Counted from the first letter of the stretch, positions 34,601 through 46,072 are shown. The stretch is DNA of 57,436 bases from Saprolegnia diclina VS20 (GCF_000281045.1 NW_008246073.1:409343-466778); one strand, 5' to 3'. The notes: a model not told the origin generated them from the letters alone. A program made the numbers and translations.

Positions 34601-35374
34601 GCGTACCCCCGTCGTGAGCACAATGTCAAACTCGCGCCCGATCGCATTCCCAAACAGATTTGGCGCCAAGCAGCTGTCGTTGTGGATATCGGTCATGCGG
34701 CGATACATCTCGAGGAGTTCGTTGTCCGAGAGCTTGAGCTTCCGCAGCGCGTGCCAGTACTTGCAGAGAAGCACAAGCCTACTTGCCGTCATACCACAGA
34801 CTCTATCGTGCAAGACCTACAGTTGCACGCGGTTCAAAAGACAGAATTCGAGAAAGTCCAAGAGCGACACTTTGGTGCGGCTTGCGCTGTTGAGAATGCG
34901 CTGAAAGAGAATTGACGTGTCTTCCTGCGCTACGAGACACTCGAACGCTGGGTCGCTCGCCATGAGCTTCCGGAACTGGTGCTCCTCGAGGTAGTAGTCA
35001 GCCGCGGTCCGCGGCGGCGGCTTGGGTGCCAAGAGGGAGCGCATCGACTTGGCCGGTTTGGCGGACGACGGCAGCTCGTCCATCGAGAAGGTCTTGAAGA
35101 GGTCCTTGAGGTAGTAATAGATTCCATTTTCACCCTTGATTGACGATGCTTTCTCGCGAAAGATCTGGCGAGCGCGGTGCCCGAGCACGTCGTCTGCGAA
35201 CTTGCAGAGCATGTAGGCGCCAATCTCCTTTCCATCGAGCTTGAGGTTCGCGAGCAACGGGTGCGTCTCGACATCCAACGCCGGCGTTGACGACTGCACG
35301 AGCTTGGGCTTCTCTGGTGGCTTCTCGGCTGGCTTCTCGCTGGCGCCCGTCGGCTTGGTCGGCGACGTCGCCAT
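28676..35374 (-). CDS. Very large EF-hand protein with possible MABP-like fold and two C-terminal RanBP2-type zinc fingers
   Basis: A multi-exon gene from MATSPTKPTGASEK at 35374 to DGWLT at 28676. Calcium loops include DYDNDGVVKPTDF (~34530), DVNKDGVVDYADF (~33170), DKNKTGSISMPSL (~32180), DVNQDGSISTDEF (~31060) and DSNQDNEIDYLEF (~30950), plus several degenerate ones. Around 34370-33840, two stretches (YEVYPRN...HLYFWTKRDP...VPIEAIAY and GFKRIEGSLDE...RGVFLWTRY) look like the beta-prism repeat of MABP domains; this is tentative. After an EF-hand-rich C-terminal half, an inferred 43-nt intron near 28980-29020 joins a last exon with two fingers, CPICFHSQSPTLDRCEVC and CPVCAFRNKAAATACALC (both C-x2-C-x10-C-x2-C). 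The product is probably a calcium-responsive scaffold, perhaps with ubiquitin or RNA contact through the fingers. It could instead be two genes if one inferred splice is wrong. It is divergent from the WD40/EF-hand gene. Confidence 0.75.
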
Positions 35375-35521
35375 CGCTCAAGGGACACAAAACCAACTGC
35401 CTCAATTTCCCACGCGATCGACATATGTGAAAAACGCACGTGAGAATGGTTTATATACACTATAGTATTGCATCGAGAGGTGGGAAACGGTGCATCACAT
35501 CGGCCCTCACACGGCGGTTTC
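35375..35521. promoter_or_regulatory. Compact bidirectional promoter region
   Basis: Only 147 nt separate the start codons of two divergent genes for calcium-binding proteins. A TATATA element lies at 35452-35457, about 65 nt before the plus-strand ATG. No separate TATA-like box for the minus gene is obvious. Shared regulation is an inference from spacing. Confidence 0.5.
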
Positions 35522-38500
35522 ATGACCGCGGACGACGAGGACACGACCGCGGAGCGGCTCAAGCGGCCGATCACGGATGCGCACCCGACGCTCTACATAG
35601 AGACAAGGAAGGCGCATGCTGCGGCCTCCGTGGACCTATACTGTCTGCTCTTCAACGCGCAGGTAGCGCTTCGAGTCGACTTTTGCACGACATACCCTGT
35701 ACCATGCAGGGGGAGCTCATTGACCACGTGCCTATCAATGGGTCGCTGCGAGACGGCTCGATCGTGCAAGCGCCCCGCAATCAGCACGGCTACCACCAAA
35801 AGATGGTGATATCACTGGCCAAGGTGCACCTTGGCGTGGATGTGATTGGTGCCCGACCGTTCCATCGCCAACGACTCATTCGAAGAACTAGGCATCATCC
35901 TTTCCCACAGCCACGACGTCGTCTTCGATCCACACAAGGTACTGGACGATTGCGTCGTCCACTGCTCGCTACTGTCGTCCGACACGAGCGACGCATTCGT
36001 CGACTTTTCAGCGACGGGCAGTGACGTCGTCTGCGTCGGCACCCATTCGGCCTCGACCTCGTCGCGGATTCTCGTGCAAAATGCCTTTGTCGTGGCCAAG
36101 ATCTACAGAGACAACCGCCAGCGCCACACGTGGCTCTTGGACCCGATCAACGAAGCGGTTCAGTGCAGCAGCCACTGCCTCGTGGGTCTCACGCGCGCCC
36201 TACAGCTCTTCCTCCTCGACATCATTCCCGACATCGATATTCCCAACGTCACGTCGCTCAAGACGATTCGAGGCATCTGCTCGACGCTGACGAGCACCGA
36301 GTTTTTGGAGCTCGAGGCGCTCTTTCCCAAGAACGGCTCGGGCGTGCCAAAAGCCGCCTTTGCAGAGTGCTTGGCGCTGGGCATTATCAAGTCCCGCCCC
36401 GAGCTCCGCGCCGAGAAGCGGGCAATAGCACTCTTGCGTCTGCTCTGCGAAATGTTTGATCAAATCGGTGCACATTGGAGAGACTTCATTATCCCTTGGT
36501 TGACCCTACACCTAGATATCAACGGGGACGAGCAAGTGGACTGGGAAGAGTTCACGACGTTTTGCATTGCGCTTGGCATGCTCTCGACAAAACAGTCGTA
36601 CGACACGTCCGATGTCTCGGGCGTTGAATACGTCTACAAGCAGCTTCGCACGGCCCACGCGACCCGGTAGCTTCTTGCGCTTTGGCGTCGTTTTGTATAA
36701 ACGTTTGCCAGACCATTTCCGTACCATATAACCAAGATGCGCGCTTTTGAGCATGTGCGCAAGGTTGCGATCCTCGAGCAAGAAAGCCCTCTCGTCGCCG
36801 TATAGGACATTGCACACCTCGTGCTGGCTCATTTGCGACTAGATTTTCGATATGGACGGCACGTTCCTGCACGACATGGCCAACGTCATGAAGACGAGTG
36901 TCATGAAGGACGGGCTATACATTCTCGACATTGAGCACATCCCGACGCGCAACTGCTACGTCATCTCGAGCTCGGACCGGATCTTGACGCTCTGGAACAT
37001 CGTCAACGCCGTGAAAGGACAGTACGTCCAAAGCGGTCGGTTCACCAACCACCACATGGTGCGCACGATCAAGTGGTGCGCGACGCTCAAGCTCTGCATG
37101 ACGTCGAGCTCCAAACACACTGTGCTCTGGAACTTTGACGCGGGTACGCACCGGCCTCGCCGACAGATTGACACACCGATACGTTAGGCAAGATTGAGCA
37201 CCGGCTACACGGCCACAGCGACCTCATCACTGACATTGTCGAAGTCCCCGGAGCACCTCTGTTTCTTACAGCGTCGTACGACCATACGGTGGCGCTCTGG
37301 GAGATGGACCGTATGCGACTCGTTTTCGCGTTCGAAGGGCACACGCAGGTTCTTCGCCCTACAAACAATTGATGACAGGAACCCGCGTCTAGGGCGTGCT
37401 GCACGTGGACTGCATTGGGAACGTCCTCGTCTCGTGCGGCTTTGAGCACCACGCGCGCGTGTGGAGCCTCGCCACTCGCAAGCAGCTCGTACGTTCCAGT
37501 GTGGCTTATCAATGTATGGACAACATGTCATGTAGGTGCTATTGACTGGTCACCACGAAATGCTTCTGGACGCCAAGCTCGTTCGGCTCAATCCCAATAC
37601 CCTACTGTGTACCACGGGCGACGTTGGCGGCAACTTTCAGGTTTGGGACATTTCCCGCTGCATCGTCGACGCGTCCAAAGATGCTGGTATGCACAAACCT
37701 GCGACTGACCCGTGATTGATATAATAACATCGTGTGTGCAGCGGTCGTGCTCCACAAGTTGAACGTCGGCATTCCTGGCTGTGTCACCCCCGTCTTTCAC
37801 ACCTTTACGGTGCTCCCCCAAGACCACAAACAGCCACACAGCGAGCTCTGCGAGATCTGGACCGGTACGTGTCCGTTTTCATCCTGTAGGAGTTGACAAG
37901 CGGAGTAGGTACGGTCGATGTGGTGCGCCTCGTGCCCGAAGCCGTCTCGTCCATGCAAGCGCCCATGCAGCATGTGCTCTACAACGCACTCGCACACACG
38001 TTCACGGCCTCCGTCGGTGGCAAAATCACCGTCTGGCGCGGCAAAGACGGCCACATTGAGCAAGAACCGATCCACATCGCATCTGTTGAAGTGTGCGGGC
38101 TCTGCTACGACCTTCCGCGCCAGCGCAAGCTGTTTGTATCGACAAGCGTAAGTGCTTTGTCTCTTGGCCAAACCTTTCCCTCCATACGTCCAGGACGGCT
38201 ATATCTGCATGTACAACCTCATTACGGGCGAGCTCATGGACGTACGATAAAACTGCGCATCGAACTGCTTGTATGGAAAACGCCTGTGACGTAGTCGGCC
38301 AAGTTGCACAACAGCGACGTCCTCGCCATGATCTATTGCGAACACACCAACGTCCTCGGAGGCTCGTCGTCCTGGCTTCACACACTACTGTAGTGCCTCA
38401 TCACGACCGGTGGCGACGACACACTCGCGATTTGCGCCGACGTCAAAGGCGAAGGAAAGTTGGATCCGCTCCGAACCATTGAAAACGTCCACCGGTACGA

Positions 38501-40989
38501 TGCTCTTGGCAGAGAGGTCGGTCTCTCAATTCACGTCAGCGCTGGCATGACCGCCTGCGCGTACTCGAGTGAGCACGGACTCATTGTGACGGGTGACGTC
38601 AAGGGCCATATCCGAGTGCACGACTTTCAGCGTCTCTCCCTTATGTTTCGGTGTGAAGGCCATGGCGGCGAGATCACGGCGCTCGCCTTCCACCCGGCGA
38701 CGTGCGTGCTTTTTGCCGCCGAAGCCAGCGGCGACATTTGCGTCTGGCAGCTGCTCAACGTATTGACCTTGTCGCAGTGCGTCATGCGCCTCGTCGTGCC
38801 TGTTTCGACGACCTTCCTCACGAGCCCCGACCTTGACCCATCGAGTGCGACGCCAATCATCACGACTCTGTGCGCAACGTCCGACAAGATCGTCGCCGGC
38901 GATGACCACGGCCGCCTGCATGTCTGGCCGATTCAGCTGATGCGGAAACAAGCTAAGGGCATCACCAAACTCTTCTTCGAGCCGCTGCCAGCAAACATGA
39001 TTGCGTACGCGCGCGGCGGGTACAACCCCAATTTGCGAATGACACGCATGCAGAGCGTCGCCACGTCCGACGTCAGCAGTGGTCACCACCACACGGCGCA
39101 CCACAGGCCGATCATGGGCCGCCCTGCCGTTGTTCAGATCAAGGCGCCGACCACCTGGATCGCTCATACGAGCAAAGTCTACCACGTCGCACCGCTCCCA
39201 AGCCCAGGGTACGTCGTTTAAATTCCGCGCAAACACACTGACATGAAGGACAGATTTGTGTTTTCATCGAACGACACGGGCGTTCGCCTGTGGAGCGCCG
39301 ACGGCGACTGCCTTGGAGCTCTCGACCGCAAGCACAGCAGTGGTAACGAGTCTGGAAGCACCGAGGCGAGCGTACCGTGGAAATACCGCCTGAGCCCATC
39401 CTCGTCAGCTCTGGAGCTCTCGGCCGCCGTACAGACCATGGCCAGGAACGTCCTTCGCCAAGTTGCGTCGTTGAGGTGGAAGATGCGTATGTGAGGCCCA
39501 TCTCACGCTGCAACATGCTTGTAGCGCCACTGCAGTGACGTCAACGAGTCATACCCCACCGGCCCATCGCACGAGCATTCTTCTAGACGGCTCGCACCTG
39601 CGCACGCAGAGCTACCGTCGGTGCTCGAGTCTTCTCGACCTGCGGACCAAGTCCCACAAGGTCTCCATTGTCGAGCAAGAAGACGATCCGGCATTGACCC
39701 ACACCATTCAGCACGCAACAGCCGAGACGGCCTTCTCTCGTACGCCACATTCTCTACTCGATTGTTTTAGCAAAACGACTAGGTCGGTCCCTCGCGGAGG
39801 GCATCAAGACCAACACGTTCACGCAGGACGAAGGGTTTATCCTCGAGTGCCTCAGCCACGACGCACATGCGCGCAAGACGTACGACTCGATCGTGTTTCC
39901 GCCGCTCTTGCTCACGAAGGCAGAGCTACGTCGGCAGCTTGAGCTGAACGCAGTGCCAAAGGCTGACACGGACGCCGTCGACGAGCTTCCGATGCTGCGC
40001 ACGTGCGACAACTTTCTTGGCGAAGTCCGCGTGCACAAGGCCAAGATGACGCGCTTCTCGCACGAAATGCCATTGGACCCGTCGCCATTTCTGCAGACGC
40101 ACTTGCCAGGAAAGAAGGCCCTCGCCACGACGTCCATGTCCGTTCCAAAGAGCAAGCAGGCAACGACACTACGACAACGAATGCAGTGGAAGATCGACGG
40201 GTTCGTCGACCAACCGGTGCTGCCCAGCGTTGTCAAGGCACCGGTGTCGCCAGCCCGGCGCCACGCACGGCAGTGGACCGACCCCACCTTTGCCGCCCTC
40301 GATGCGCGCCTCGAGTCGAGCTTGGGCCCGCGTCGGTCGCAGTCGACGACCGACCTCTCCTTCGTTCAAGCAAACATTTCGAGAAAACTCACGCTCTGCG
40401 AAACACTGCAAGGACTGGACGTGACGCGAACCAAAGTCGTGACACCGGCGATGACTCCGATGAGCCGACGCGTCGCGACACCAGCGTCGGTGCGAACACC
40501 GGTTATGGAGATTGTCAAAGCCGGTGGGAATCCCTTTGGGCCGCACTACTCAACCAAAGACGTGCTTGAGTTCGGTGGTACGACCGTCCTACCCCGAAAC
40601 AGTATCGAATTCGACGAGGACATTGACCATGTTGGCGTAGACACGCTGCAACGCTTTGATAAAGACCTCTCGGGGGACATTGACATTGACGAGTGGCTGA
40701 AAATTATGACGGCGCTGGGGGCCAAGAGCCAAGCGATCGATGTGGCCGTTGCGCGCGACCTCTTCTCGACAGTCGACGACAACGACGACGGGCTCATTTC
40801 TCACCAAGAACTCCTCCACATTGTGGTATACTGCCGATTTCTGGCTTCTAAGAAATCAACCCGTTTCCATAGTTTCTACAAGCGACGAAGGAGCAGCTGA
40901 TGCAAATGGAAGAGCTCATTCGAGCGTCGCAGCACCGCGCTCAGAAGACGGCATCACGGCCATCAACCGCCCAAGACCAAGACGAGTGA
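35522..40989 (+). CDS. WD40-repeat / EF-hand protein (WDR49/WDR64-like architecture)
   Basis: A multi-exon gene starting MTADDEDTTAERLK at 35522. Early introns are short (GTAGCG...ATGCAG, then GTGCCC...CTAG, about 43 nt). The N-terminal part has one EF-hand (DINGDEQVDWEEF, ~36520). A long beta-propeller region spans 36860-39300, with repeats such as GHSDLITDIVEV...SYDHTVALWEM, GHHEMLLDAKL...GGNFQVWD, GEITALAFHP...SGDICVWQL and FVFSSNDTGVRLW. A low-complexity linker and a C-terminal EF-hand pair follow (DKDLSGDIDIDEW ~40660, DDNDDGLISHQEL ~40780). A final intron (GTATAC...CCATAG) leads to the terminal helix FLQATKEQLMQMEELIRAS, with stop at 40989. An EF-hand plus double-propeller layout is known from WDR49/WDR64-type ciliary proteins, so a flagellar role is plausible but unproven. 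Confidence 0.8.
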
Positions 40990-41463
40990 GTCTCCGAAGC
41001 GTCGCGTCCTTCTCATTCATGTCCTGCTTGACGTATTCGGTGAATGTGTTCCACACGAAGCGTCGATGACACGTCCTAGTAGCCTAGTCTTGAGTGTTTG
41101 CGTCTTCCTTTGCACATATTCGCTTGCGACCGGCTCGTTGATAACGCAATGAAGCCCCGACCTTTGTCTCTTGAATGCCAGCAAAGTGTGTTTGAAGCAG
41201 TTATGAACCAACCAGAGCTTACTCGCACAGCATCGTGTTCCCAAGGTCATATCACCGGTGCGTCGCATCGGTCGTTTTTGACACTGATTGGCGTCTTCTG
41301 GTTAATAATACCTTAATTCGATGGACATTATTGTACACAGTTTCAATCACCCAACTTGCTCGCATCAAGAGAACGACATGTTGTATCACGGTGTGTTTGT
41401 ATGAATGGCATTATGTACACGCAGAGACAAATCAAAGGCACGGAAGCGAGAAACCAAAGCTCG
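40990..41463. other. Intergenic between convergent genes
   Basis: 474 nt between the 3' ends of the WD40/EF-hand gene and the DUF6604-like gene. Only very short frames are present, and I see no RNA gene or repeat. Confidence 0.6.
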
Positions 41464-43833
41464 TTAGCTGGAGCGCGCGGGCAACTCGATGTAGACTTCG
41501 CTAAGGCGCTGGCCGAGCAGTGTGAGCTCACACGCCGCCTCGAAGAGTCGCATGTCGTTGAGCTCGCCGTCGCAAATGTGGAAGAGAATGTCGAGCGATG
41601 CCTGCATCTTGTGCCAATCCCGGCTCGCAAAGGTCTTGCCCCACAGCGCGTGCGTGGGGACAAGCTCGGGCATGGGTGGGTTCCCGCTTTCCCAGTCGCA
41701 ATACTCGGCGCAGTGCACCCACGCTTCGCGGAAGAGCGTTCCGAGCGCGATAAAGTCGACGTTCAAAAACGCCTTCCACTCTTCGTTGGCGACGGCAGCG
41801 AGATCGTCCATGTCGGGCAGCCGACCGCCCTTGCGCATCTTGGGCGACTCCATGTCGGTCAAGAGCCGAAAGGTGCGGCTGAGGTGGAACGGGTACGTGT
41901 AGTCGCCCTCGCGGCTGTGCTTGACGCCGCGCCCGTGCTCCTTGGCAAACTTACTTCGGCGGTCCCAGGCCTCGAGGCGCTTGGCGTTGGCCTCGCGCGC
42001 GTCCGGATCGCGCGCGTTCATAAAGTACGTTGCGTGCTGGAGATTGTAGCCCACCGATAGCATGCGCGAGACGAGAAAGCTCTCGGTCGGGCGCCCACCG
42101 TACCAGATGCTCGGACCTTTCTCCAGGAGCGTGGCCAGCGTGTCCAGCACCGGGATCGGAGCAATACGCTCGTGCAGGCGCAGTGCGTTGTAGAGGTGGA
42201 ACACGAACCGGCCTTGCTGCACATCGTCCATGACGCCGACTCCGTACGAGAGGCTGAAGCTCAAGCTCATCGTGAGCATCCACTGGCCGGCCATCCACGG
42301 GTTGAGCCAGCCTTGGTCGAGCTCCAGTGGCGTAAAGTACGGGCACTTGTTGACGATCTGCATGATGCCTAGCATCCCCTGGACGTGTTCCGGGAGGAGC
42401 TTGAGCGTCCGCGGCGGCTGGATGAGGCCCGTGGCGTTGTTCTGGCACGCGAGCACGTGCTCCGTCACGCGCTTGAGGCTCGCTTTGGTCGAGGCCGCGA
42501 TCTTGGCGCACGTGACGTTGTCCCATTCGGGGCCTTGCGTGTCCATGATCGACTCGAGGAGGCAAACCGTCGCGAAGACGAATGGGATGCTCGTGCGCTT
42601 CGTCTTTTGAAACTCAAAGACGAGGTTGGGCCAAGGCATGTAGTCCTTGTGGGCGCTCACAATCTCGGGACACTTGTCTTTTGTCGCAAAGAGCACCGGC
42701 GGCAGCATCTCCGAGAAGAGCGGGCCCACGAGCTCCTTCATGGACCAAAGCATGCCCGCCGCCTCGCTCCAAGGCGCAGTGCGCATGTTGCTTGGCATGG
42801 TAAACCGCGGGCCTTTGACTATATCAAGGAGGCCCGCGAGCCGGGGTAGCGCGCGCTGCAGCATCTTGAGGTTCTTGACGTAAAAAAGTCGCTCGTCGGT
42901 TGTCGCGAGCGAGGCTTCGTGCGCGTCCACGATGGCCTGCTCGAGCGCGGCCGCCGATCCGTGCGGCACGCGAAGCGTCTTTGCTATCGTGGCCGTGCTC
43001 GTGGCTGGCGTTGGCGACTTGCACGCTAGCGTGACAAGGCGCACGGCGGTCGCGAGGGAAGTGTTGTGCGACACCATCATCTCACGCAAGAACGGACCTC
43101 GCTCGACGAGTGCGAAAATCTCTGCCAGCGTCTCGAGGTACGGCAGCTCGAGGTGCAGTGTCGCCGACCACGTACTCACGAGCTTGACGCAGGCGTTTGT
43201 GACGGCGGTGGCCGCCACCAAGCTCGACTCACCCGCCTTCAGACTGGACCACGCATGGTCCACGTCACCGAGAAGCTCGTCAAGGTCCATGAGAAAGCAG
43301 ATGGCGCGGAACTGGTCCGCCTCGATCGCAGCGACCGCAGTGTCCTCGGGACTCGGCTCGCGGATAGCAAAGGCCTTGGCGTCAAACGGCGGGAGCGACT
43401 CGTCTGGCGCATCGTCTTCATCGTTTTCGTCGTCAACTGCAAGCGCCTCGAACGCGTTGTGCAGTTGCCCTTCGTGCTTGGGCGACGGCGGCGCCGTCTC
43501 CTGCACCAGCGGCTCGAGCGTAGCGTCGACAGCGCGCAGGAGGTCGAGGAAGTACGCGTGGCCTTGGTCTGGCGGGAAGGCCTTACATGCCTGCCAACGC
43601 AGTTTGATGCTTGCTTTGAGCTGGCGAATGATGGCAACCGGAACGGGTGTAGCGCTCGCCGCAATGTCCTGCGTGGCGGCCCAGATCTGCGCCGTCGTCC
43701 ACTCGACCTCTTCCGACTTGTTTTTCTTGTTCTTCTTCGCCTTCTTGGCGACGTTCTTCGTGCGCTGGAGCCAGGCGACGACCGCCGTGGTCGCGAGCTT
43801 GTACCGGTGCCACCGCCCACAACCGTCCGACAT
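41464..43833 (-). CDS. DUF6604-like protein of unknown function
   Basis: A single exon of 789 codons, ATG at 43833. The first ~70 residues (RYKLATTAVVAWLQRT, then a Lys-rich AKKAKKNKKNK run and VEWTTAQI) match the start typical of DUF6604 proteins, which are common in fungi and some oomycetes. The remaining protein is mostly alpha-helical, with an acidic linker around residue 130-145 (DENDEDDAPDE). No signal peptide or membrane helix is evident, and no catalytic motif is recognisable. It lies 193 nt downstream of the acyltransferase gene, on the same strand. Fungal relatives are often found in accessory or immunity-like gene sets, but no such role can be claimed here. Confidence 0.75.
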   Translation of the reverse strand: MSDGCGRWHRYKLATTAVVAWLQRTKNVAKKAKKNKKNKSEEVEWTTAQIWAATQDIAASATPVPVAIIRQLKASIKLRWQACKAFPPDQGHAYFLDLLRAVDATLEPLVQETAPPSPKHEGQLHNAFEALAVDDENDEDDAPDESLPPFDAKAFAIREPSPEDTAVAAIEADQFRAICFLMDLDELLGDVDHAWSSLKAGESSLVAATAVTNACVKLVSTWSATLHLELPYLETLAEIFALVERGPFLREMMVSHNTSLATAVRLVTLACKSPTPATSTATIAKTLRVPHGSAAALEQAIVDAHEASLATTDERLFYVKNLKMLQRALPRLAGLLDIVKGPRFTMPSNMRTAPWSEAAGMLWSMKELVGPLFSEMLPPVLFATKDKCPEIVSAHKDYMPWPNLVFEFQKTKRTSIPFVFATVCLLESIMDTQGPEWDNVTCAKIAASTKASLKRVTEHVLACQNNATGLIQPPRTLKLLPEHVQGMLGIMQIVNKCPYFTPLELDQGWLNPWMAGQWMLTMSLSFSLSYGVGVMDDVQQGRFVFHLYNALRLHERIAPIPVLDTLATLLEKGPSIWYGGRPTESFLVSRMLSVGYNLQHATYFMNARDPDAREANAKRLEAWDRRSKFAKEHGRGVKHSREGDYTYPFHLSRTFRLLTDMESPKMRKGGRLPDMDDLAAVANEEWKAFLNVDFIALGTLFREAWVHCAEYCDWESGNPPMPELVPTHALWGKTFASRDWHKMQASLDILFHICDGELNDMRLFEAACELTLLGQRLSEVYIELPARSS

Positions 43834-44026
43834 GCTTCCCGACAGTCCAAGACTGAATGAACCGCTCAGCTCGTTGAAGCGTTTGCCGCGGGTTAAACGT
43901 TAAACGCGCTAGTTTGGCTTGGAGGTAGAATATTTAACGTATCGGTCAAGGTGCGTTGCAGTCCTGGTTGCAGTCGCTCATTCAAAAAAGTATATATATA
44001 TATCAGATAGAGTTGTGCTGTAGTCC

Positions 44027-46072
44027 CTACACGTCCTTGGCGGGCTCAATGTACACGAGCTCAAAATCGTCGCAGCCGGCCGCCGCCTTGTGCGTATTGA
44101 AGAGCGTTCGGAGCGCTGTAAAGTACACCTCGTGGAGCCGGTGGACGTCGTCGGTCGTCGGCGCGGCGCACTTGGTGACGGGAATCGGCGCGCCGACAGC
44201 CACCGTCATGGGCACCCGCCGCGGGATCGGGAGGTAAAAGCGTCCGTACGGAAAGAACGGGCACGGAACGGCAAACTTTTTCACGCTCCACTGCTGCAGC
44301 GCAGGGTACTGGACGTTGTCGAGGACCTCGCCTTCCTGGAAGCTAAGCACAGGCACGAGCGGTGTGCCGTGCTCGAGCGCCAGCCGGAGAAACCCGCGGT
44401 GGCCCGTGTACACGCGCACTTGGCGAATGCCCGAGTGCGACTGGAGCATCTCCGCTTGGCCGCCGGGCACGACCATGACCGACTGCTGCGACGCTAGCGA
44501 CGCGGCAAAGGTCCTGCGGGAAACCTCGCGCGCCCCAAAGAGCTGGATGGCGTCGCGGAGGAGCGGAATGTAGTGCACGACGGACGCCGAGAGAGGGCAC
44601 GCAAACACGTTGGGGTACAAGGCGCGCCACGACGACGAGAACTGGAGCCACATGACCGTGAGCGGCGTGATGCCGTGCGGGTGAAACCCAAAGACGTACG
44701 TGGCCGACGGGTCTAATGGCCCCGAGGCGAGCACGGTCGCTGAAAAGTAGCGCGCGACGGCCTCCATGACGGGGTTGCCCGTTGCGATAAACGATCGGCG
44801 AAAGCGACATCCAGTTTGCGCCGGCATGCCCACCATGGTACCAATGTAGTAGAGGTACCACGCGACACCCATGACGATCGTCGACGTGAGTGCGGGGAGT
44901 GCGTGCACGTAGTGATACATGACGGACGCGAGCGGGAGACTGTAAAAAAAGAGTGGGCACAGCCACACCTTGGGATGGTACTTGGCCGAGGCGTCCTTTC
45001 TTGTCACGTGGTCGTAGTACGCCGTCATGGACGGCATCGCGATCGCCATGATCGTCGTGCCCACAATGTACGCCGCGCTGTAGACCGCCGCCGTACTCCA
45101 CGAGAGGTCCGAGTAGAGAAACGGAATTGTAAACGGCAAGTACCCGAAAAGCGTGAGGTTGCAGAGGAGCGTTGTGACGGCCAGGTCGAGCGAGCACGGC
45201 GTCACGGGTGCGGGGACGTCGGGGCTTTGGTACATGTGGAGGCTCACCATCATACTCAGCTGCGAGAAGAGCGCCGAGGCTGCTGCATAGCTCATGAGGC
45301 CGACGACAACCTCCAGCTCGATGACAAGAAACGAGAGGAGGAAGAGAGTCTGCAGCAGCAGTGAGATGGAAAATGTTGTCCAGGCCATGAACTGAAGGCG
45401 GACGAAGCGACCACCGCCCCGGAAGGGCTGGAAGAAGCGCCAGCCCGGCGTATCTTTGGCGATGATACCGCCGAGGCCATAGGTGCTCGTGACCGCGGCA
45501 ACGCACAAGAGCAGCGAGCCTAATGACGCGTCGGAAGAGAGAGAACCGATGGACGCGTCGGCGATCATGGCCAAGATACACGCGCCGACGACCGCGAGCA
45601 AGTGGATGTAGTGGTGCACAAAGAGCGGCGCGGCGCCGTTCTGGGCCTTCTCCAGCACGAGGATCGAAGACACCATAAACATCTCGGCGATGAAGCAGAG
45701 ACACGTGACCGAGAGACTGCTAAAGACGATGGGCGTTCGCAGCTCAAGGCTAGCGGCCATGGACCCCACGAGCGCGAGAGCATAGATGACCCAGCTGGCC
45801 ACATGGTAGCCGCGGAAGGCGCCGTCAACGAGCTGATCGTCCTTGATGCGCGCGTGCACGGAAAGCTGGAGAATGTGTGTCACGGGCACGGCGAAGAACA
45901 GCACAAAGGTCGCGGCGTCGAGCAGCCACGGGTGCACGAGTGTCATGACAGCGTAGTGGTAGACCTCGAGCGCGATGCGGAGGAGGAAAGCCGTAAAGTC
46001 GGCAACGACCAAGGTGAGCGCGGCGCGGCGCCAGCCCATGAGCGACGAGGGCTCTTGCAACTCGGACTTCAT
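44027..46072 (-). CDS. DGAT2-family acyltransferase with a long polytopic N-terminal domain
   Basis: A single exon of 681 codons, ATG at 46072. The first ~400 residues hold about ten predicted membrane helices. The C-terminal ~280 residues are a DGAT2/monoacylglycerol-acyltransferase domain: FGFHPHGITPL with catalytic HPHG at about residues 464-467, PLSASVVHYIPLLRD, VVPGGQAEM (about 533) and GFLRLALEHGTPLVPVLSFQE. Plain DGAT2 enzymes are about 320-390 residues with one or two N-terminal helices, so the extra polytopic domain is a fusion-like extension. The predicted reaction is acyl-CoA-dependent acylation of diacylglycerol or a related alcohol at the ER, giving storage lipid. The substrate (DAG, MAG or wax alcohol) cannot be told from the sequence. 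Confidence 0.88.
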   Translation of the reverse strand: MKSELQEPSSLMGWRRAALTLVVADFTAFLLRIALEVYHYAVMTLVHPWLLDAATFVLFFAVPVTHILQLSVHARIKDDQLVDGAFRGYHVASWVIYALALVGSMAASLELRTPIVFSSLSVTCLCFIAEMFMVSSILVLEKAQNGAAPLFVHHYIHLLAVVGACILAMIADASIGSLSSDASLGSLLLCVAAVTSTYGLGGIIAKDTPGWRFFQPFRGGGRFVRLQFMAWTTFSISLLLQTLFLLSFLVIELEVVVGLMSYAAASALFSQLSMMVSLHMYQSPDVPAPVTPCSLDLAVTTLLCNLTLFGYLPFTIPFLYSDLSWSTAAVYSAAYIVGTTIMAIAMPSMTAYYDHVTRKDASAKYHPKVWLCPLFFYSLPLASVMYHYVHALPALTSTIVMGVAWYLYYIGTMVGMPAQTGCRFRRSFIATGNPVMEAVARYFSATVLASGPLDPSATYVFGFHPHGITPLTVMWLQFSSSWRALYPNVFACPLSASVVHYIPLLRDAIQLFGAREVSRRTFAASLASQQSVMVVPGGQAEMLQSHSGIRQVRVYTGHRGFLRLALEHGTPLVPVLSFQEGEVLDNVQYPALQQWSVKKFAVPCPFFPYGRFYLPIPRRVPMTVAVGAPIPVTKCAAPTTDDVHRLHEVYFTALRTLFNTHKAAAGCDDFELVYIEPAKDV

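Noticed and set aside
36668-36737. Split of the WD40/EF-hand gene into two genes at the in-frame stop near 36668
   Set aside because: A GT-AG intron of about 70 nt followed by a second of 43 nt (ending before IFDMDGTFLHDM) keeps the frame open into the propeller; a single gene explains the data better.
43066-43860. 264-codon and 323-codon plus-strand frames (42932-43903)
   Set aside because: Antisense shadows of the DUF6604-like gene, with Ser/Arg-rich sequence typical of a wrong frame.
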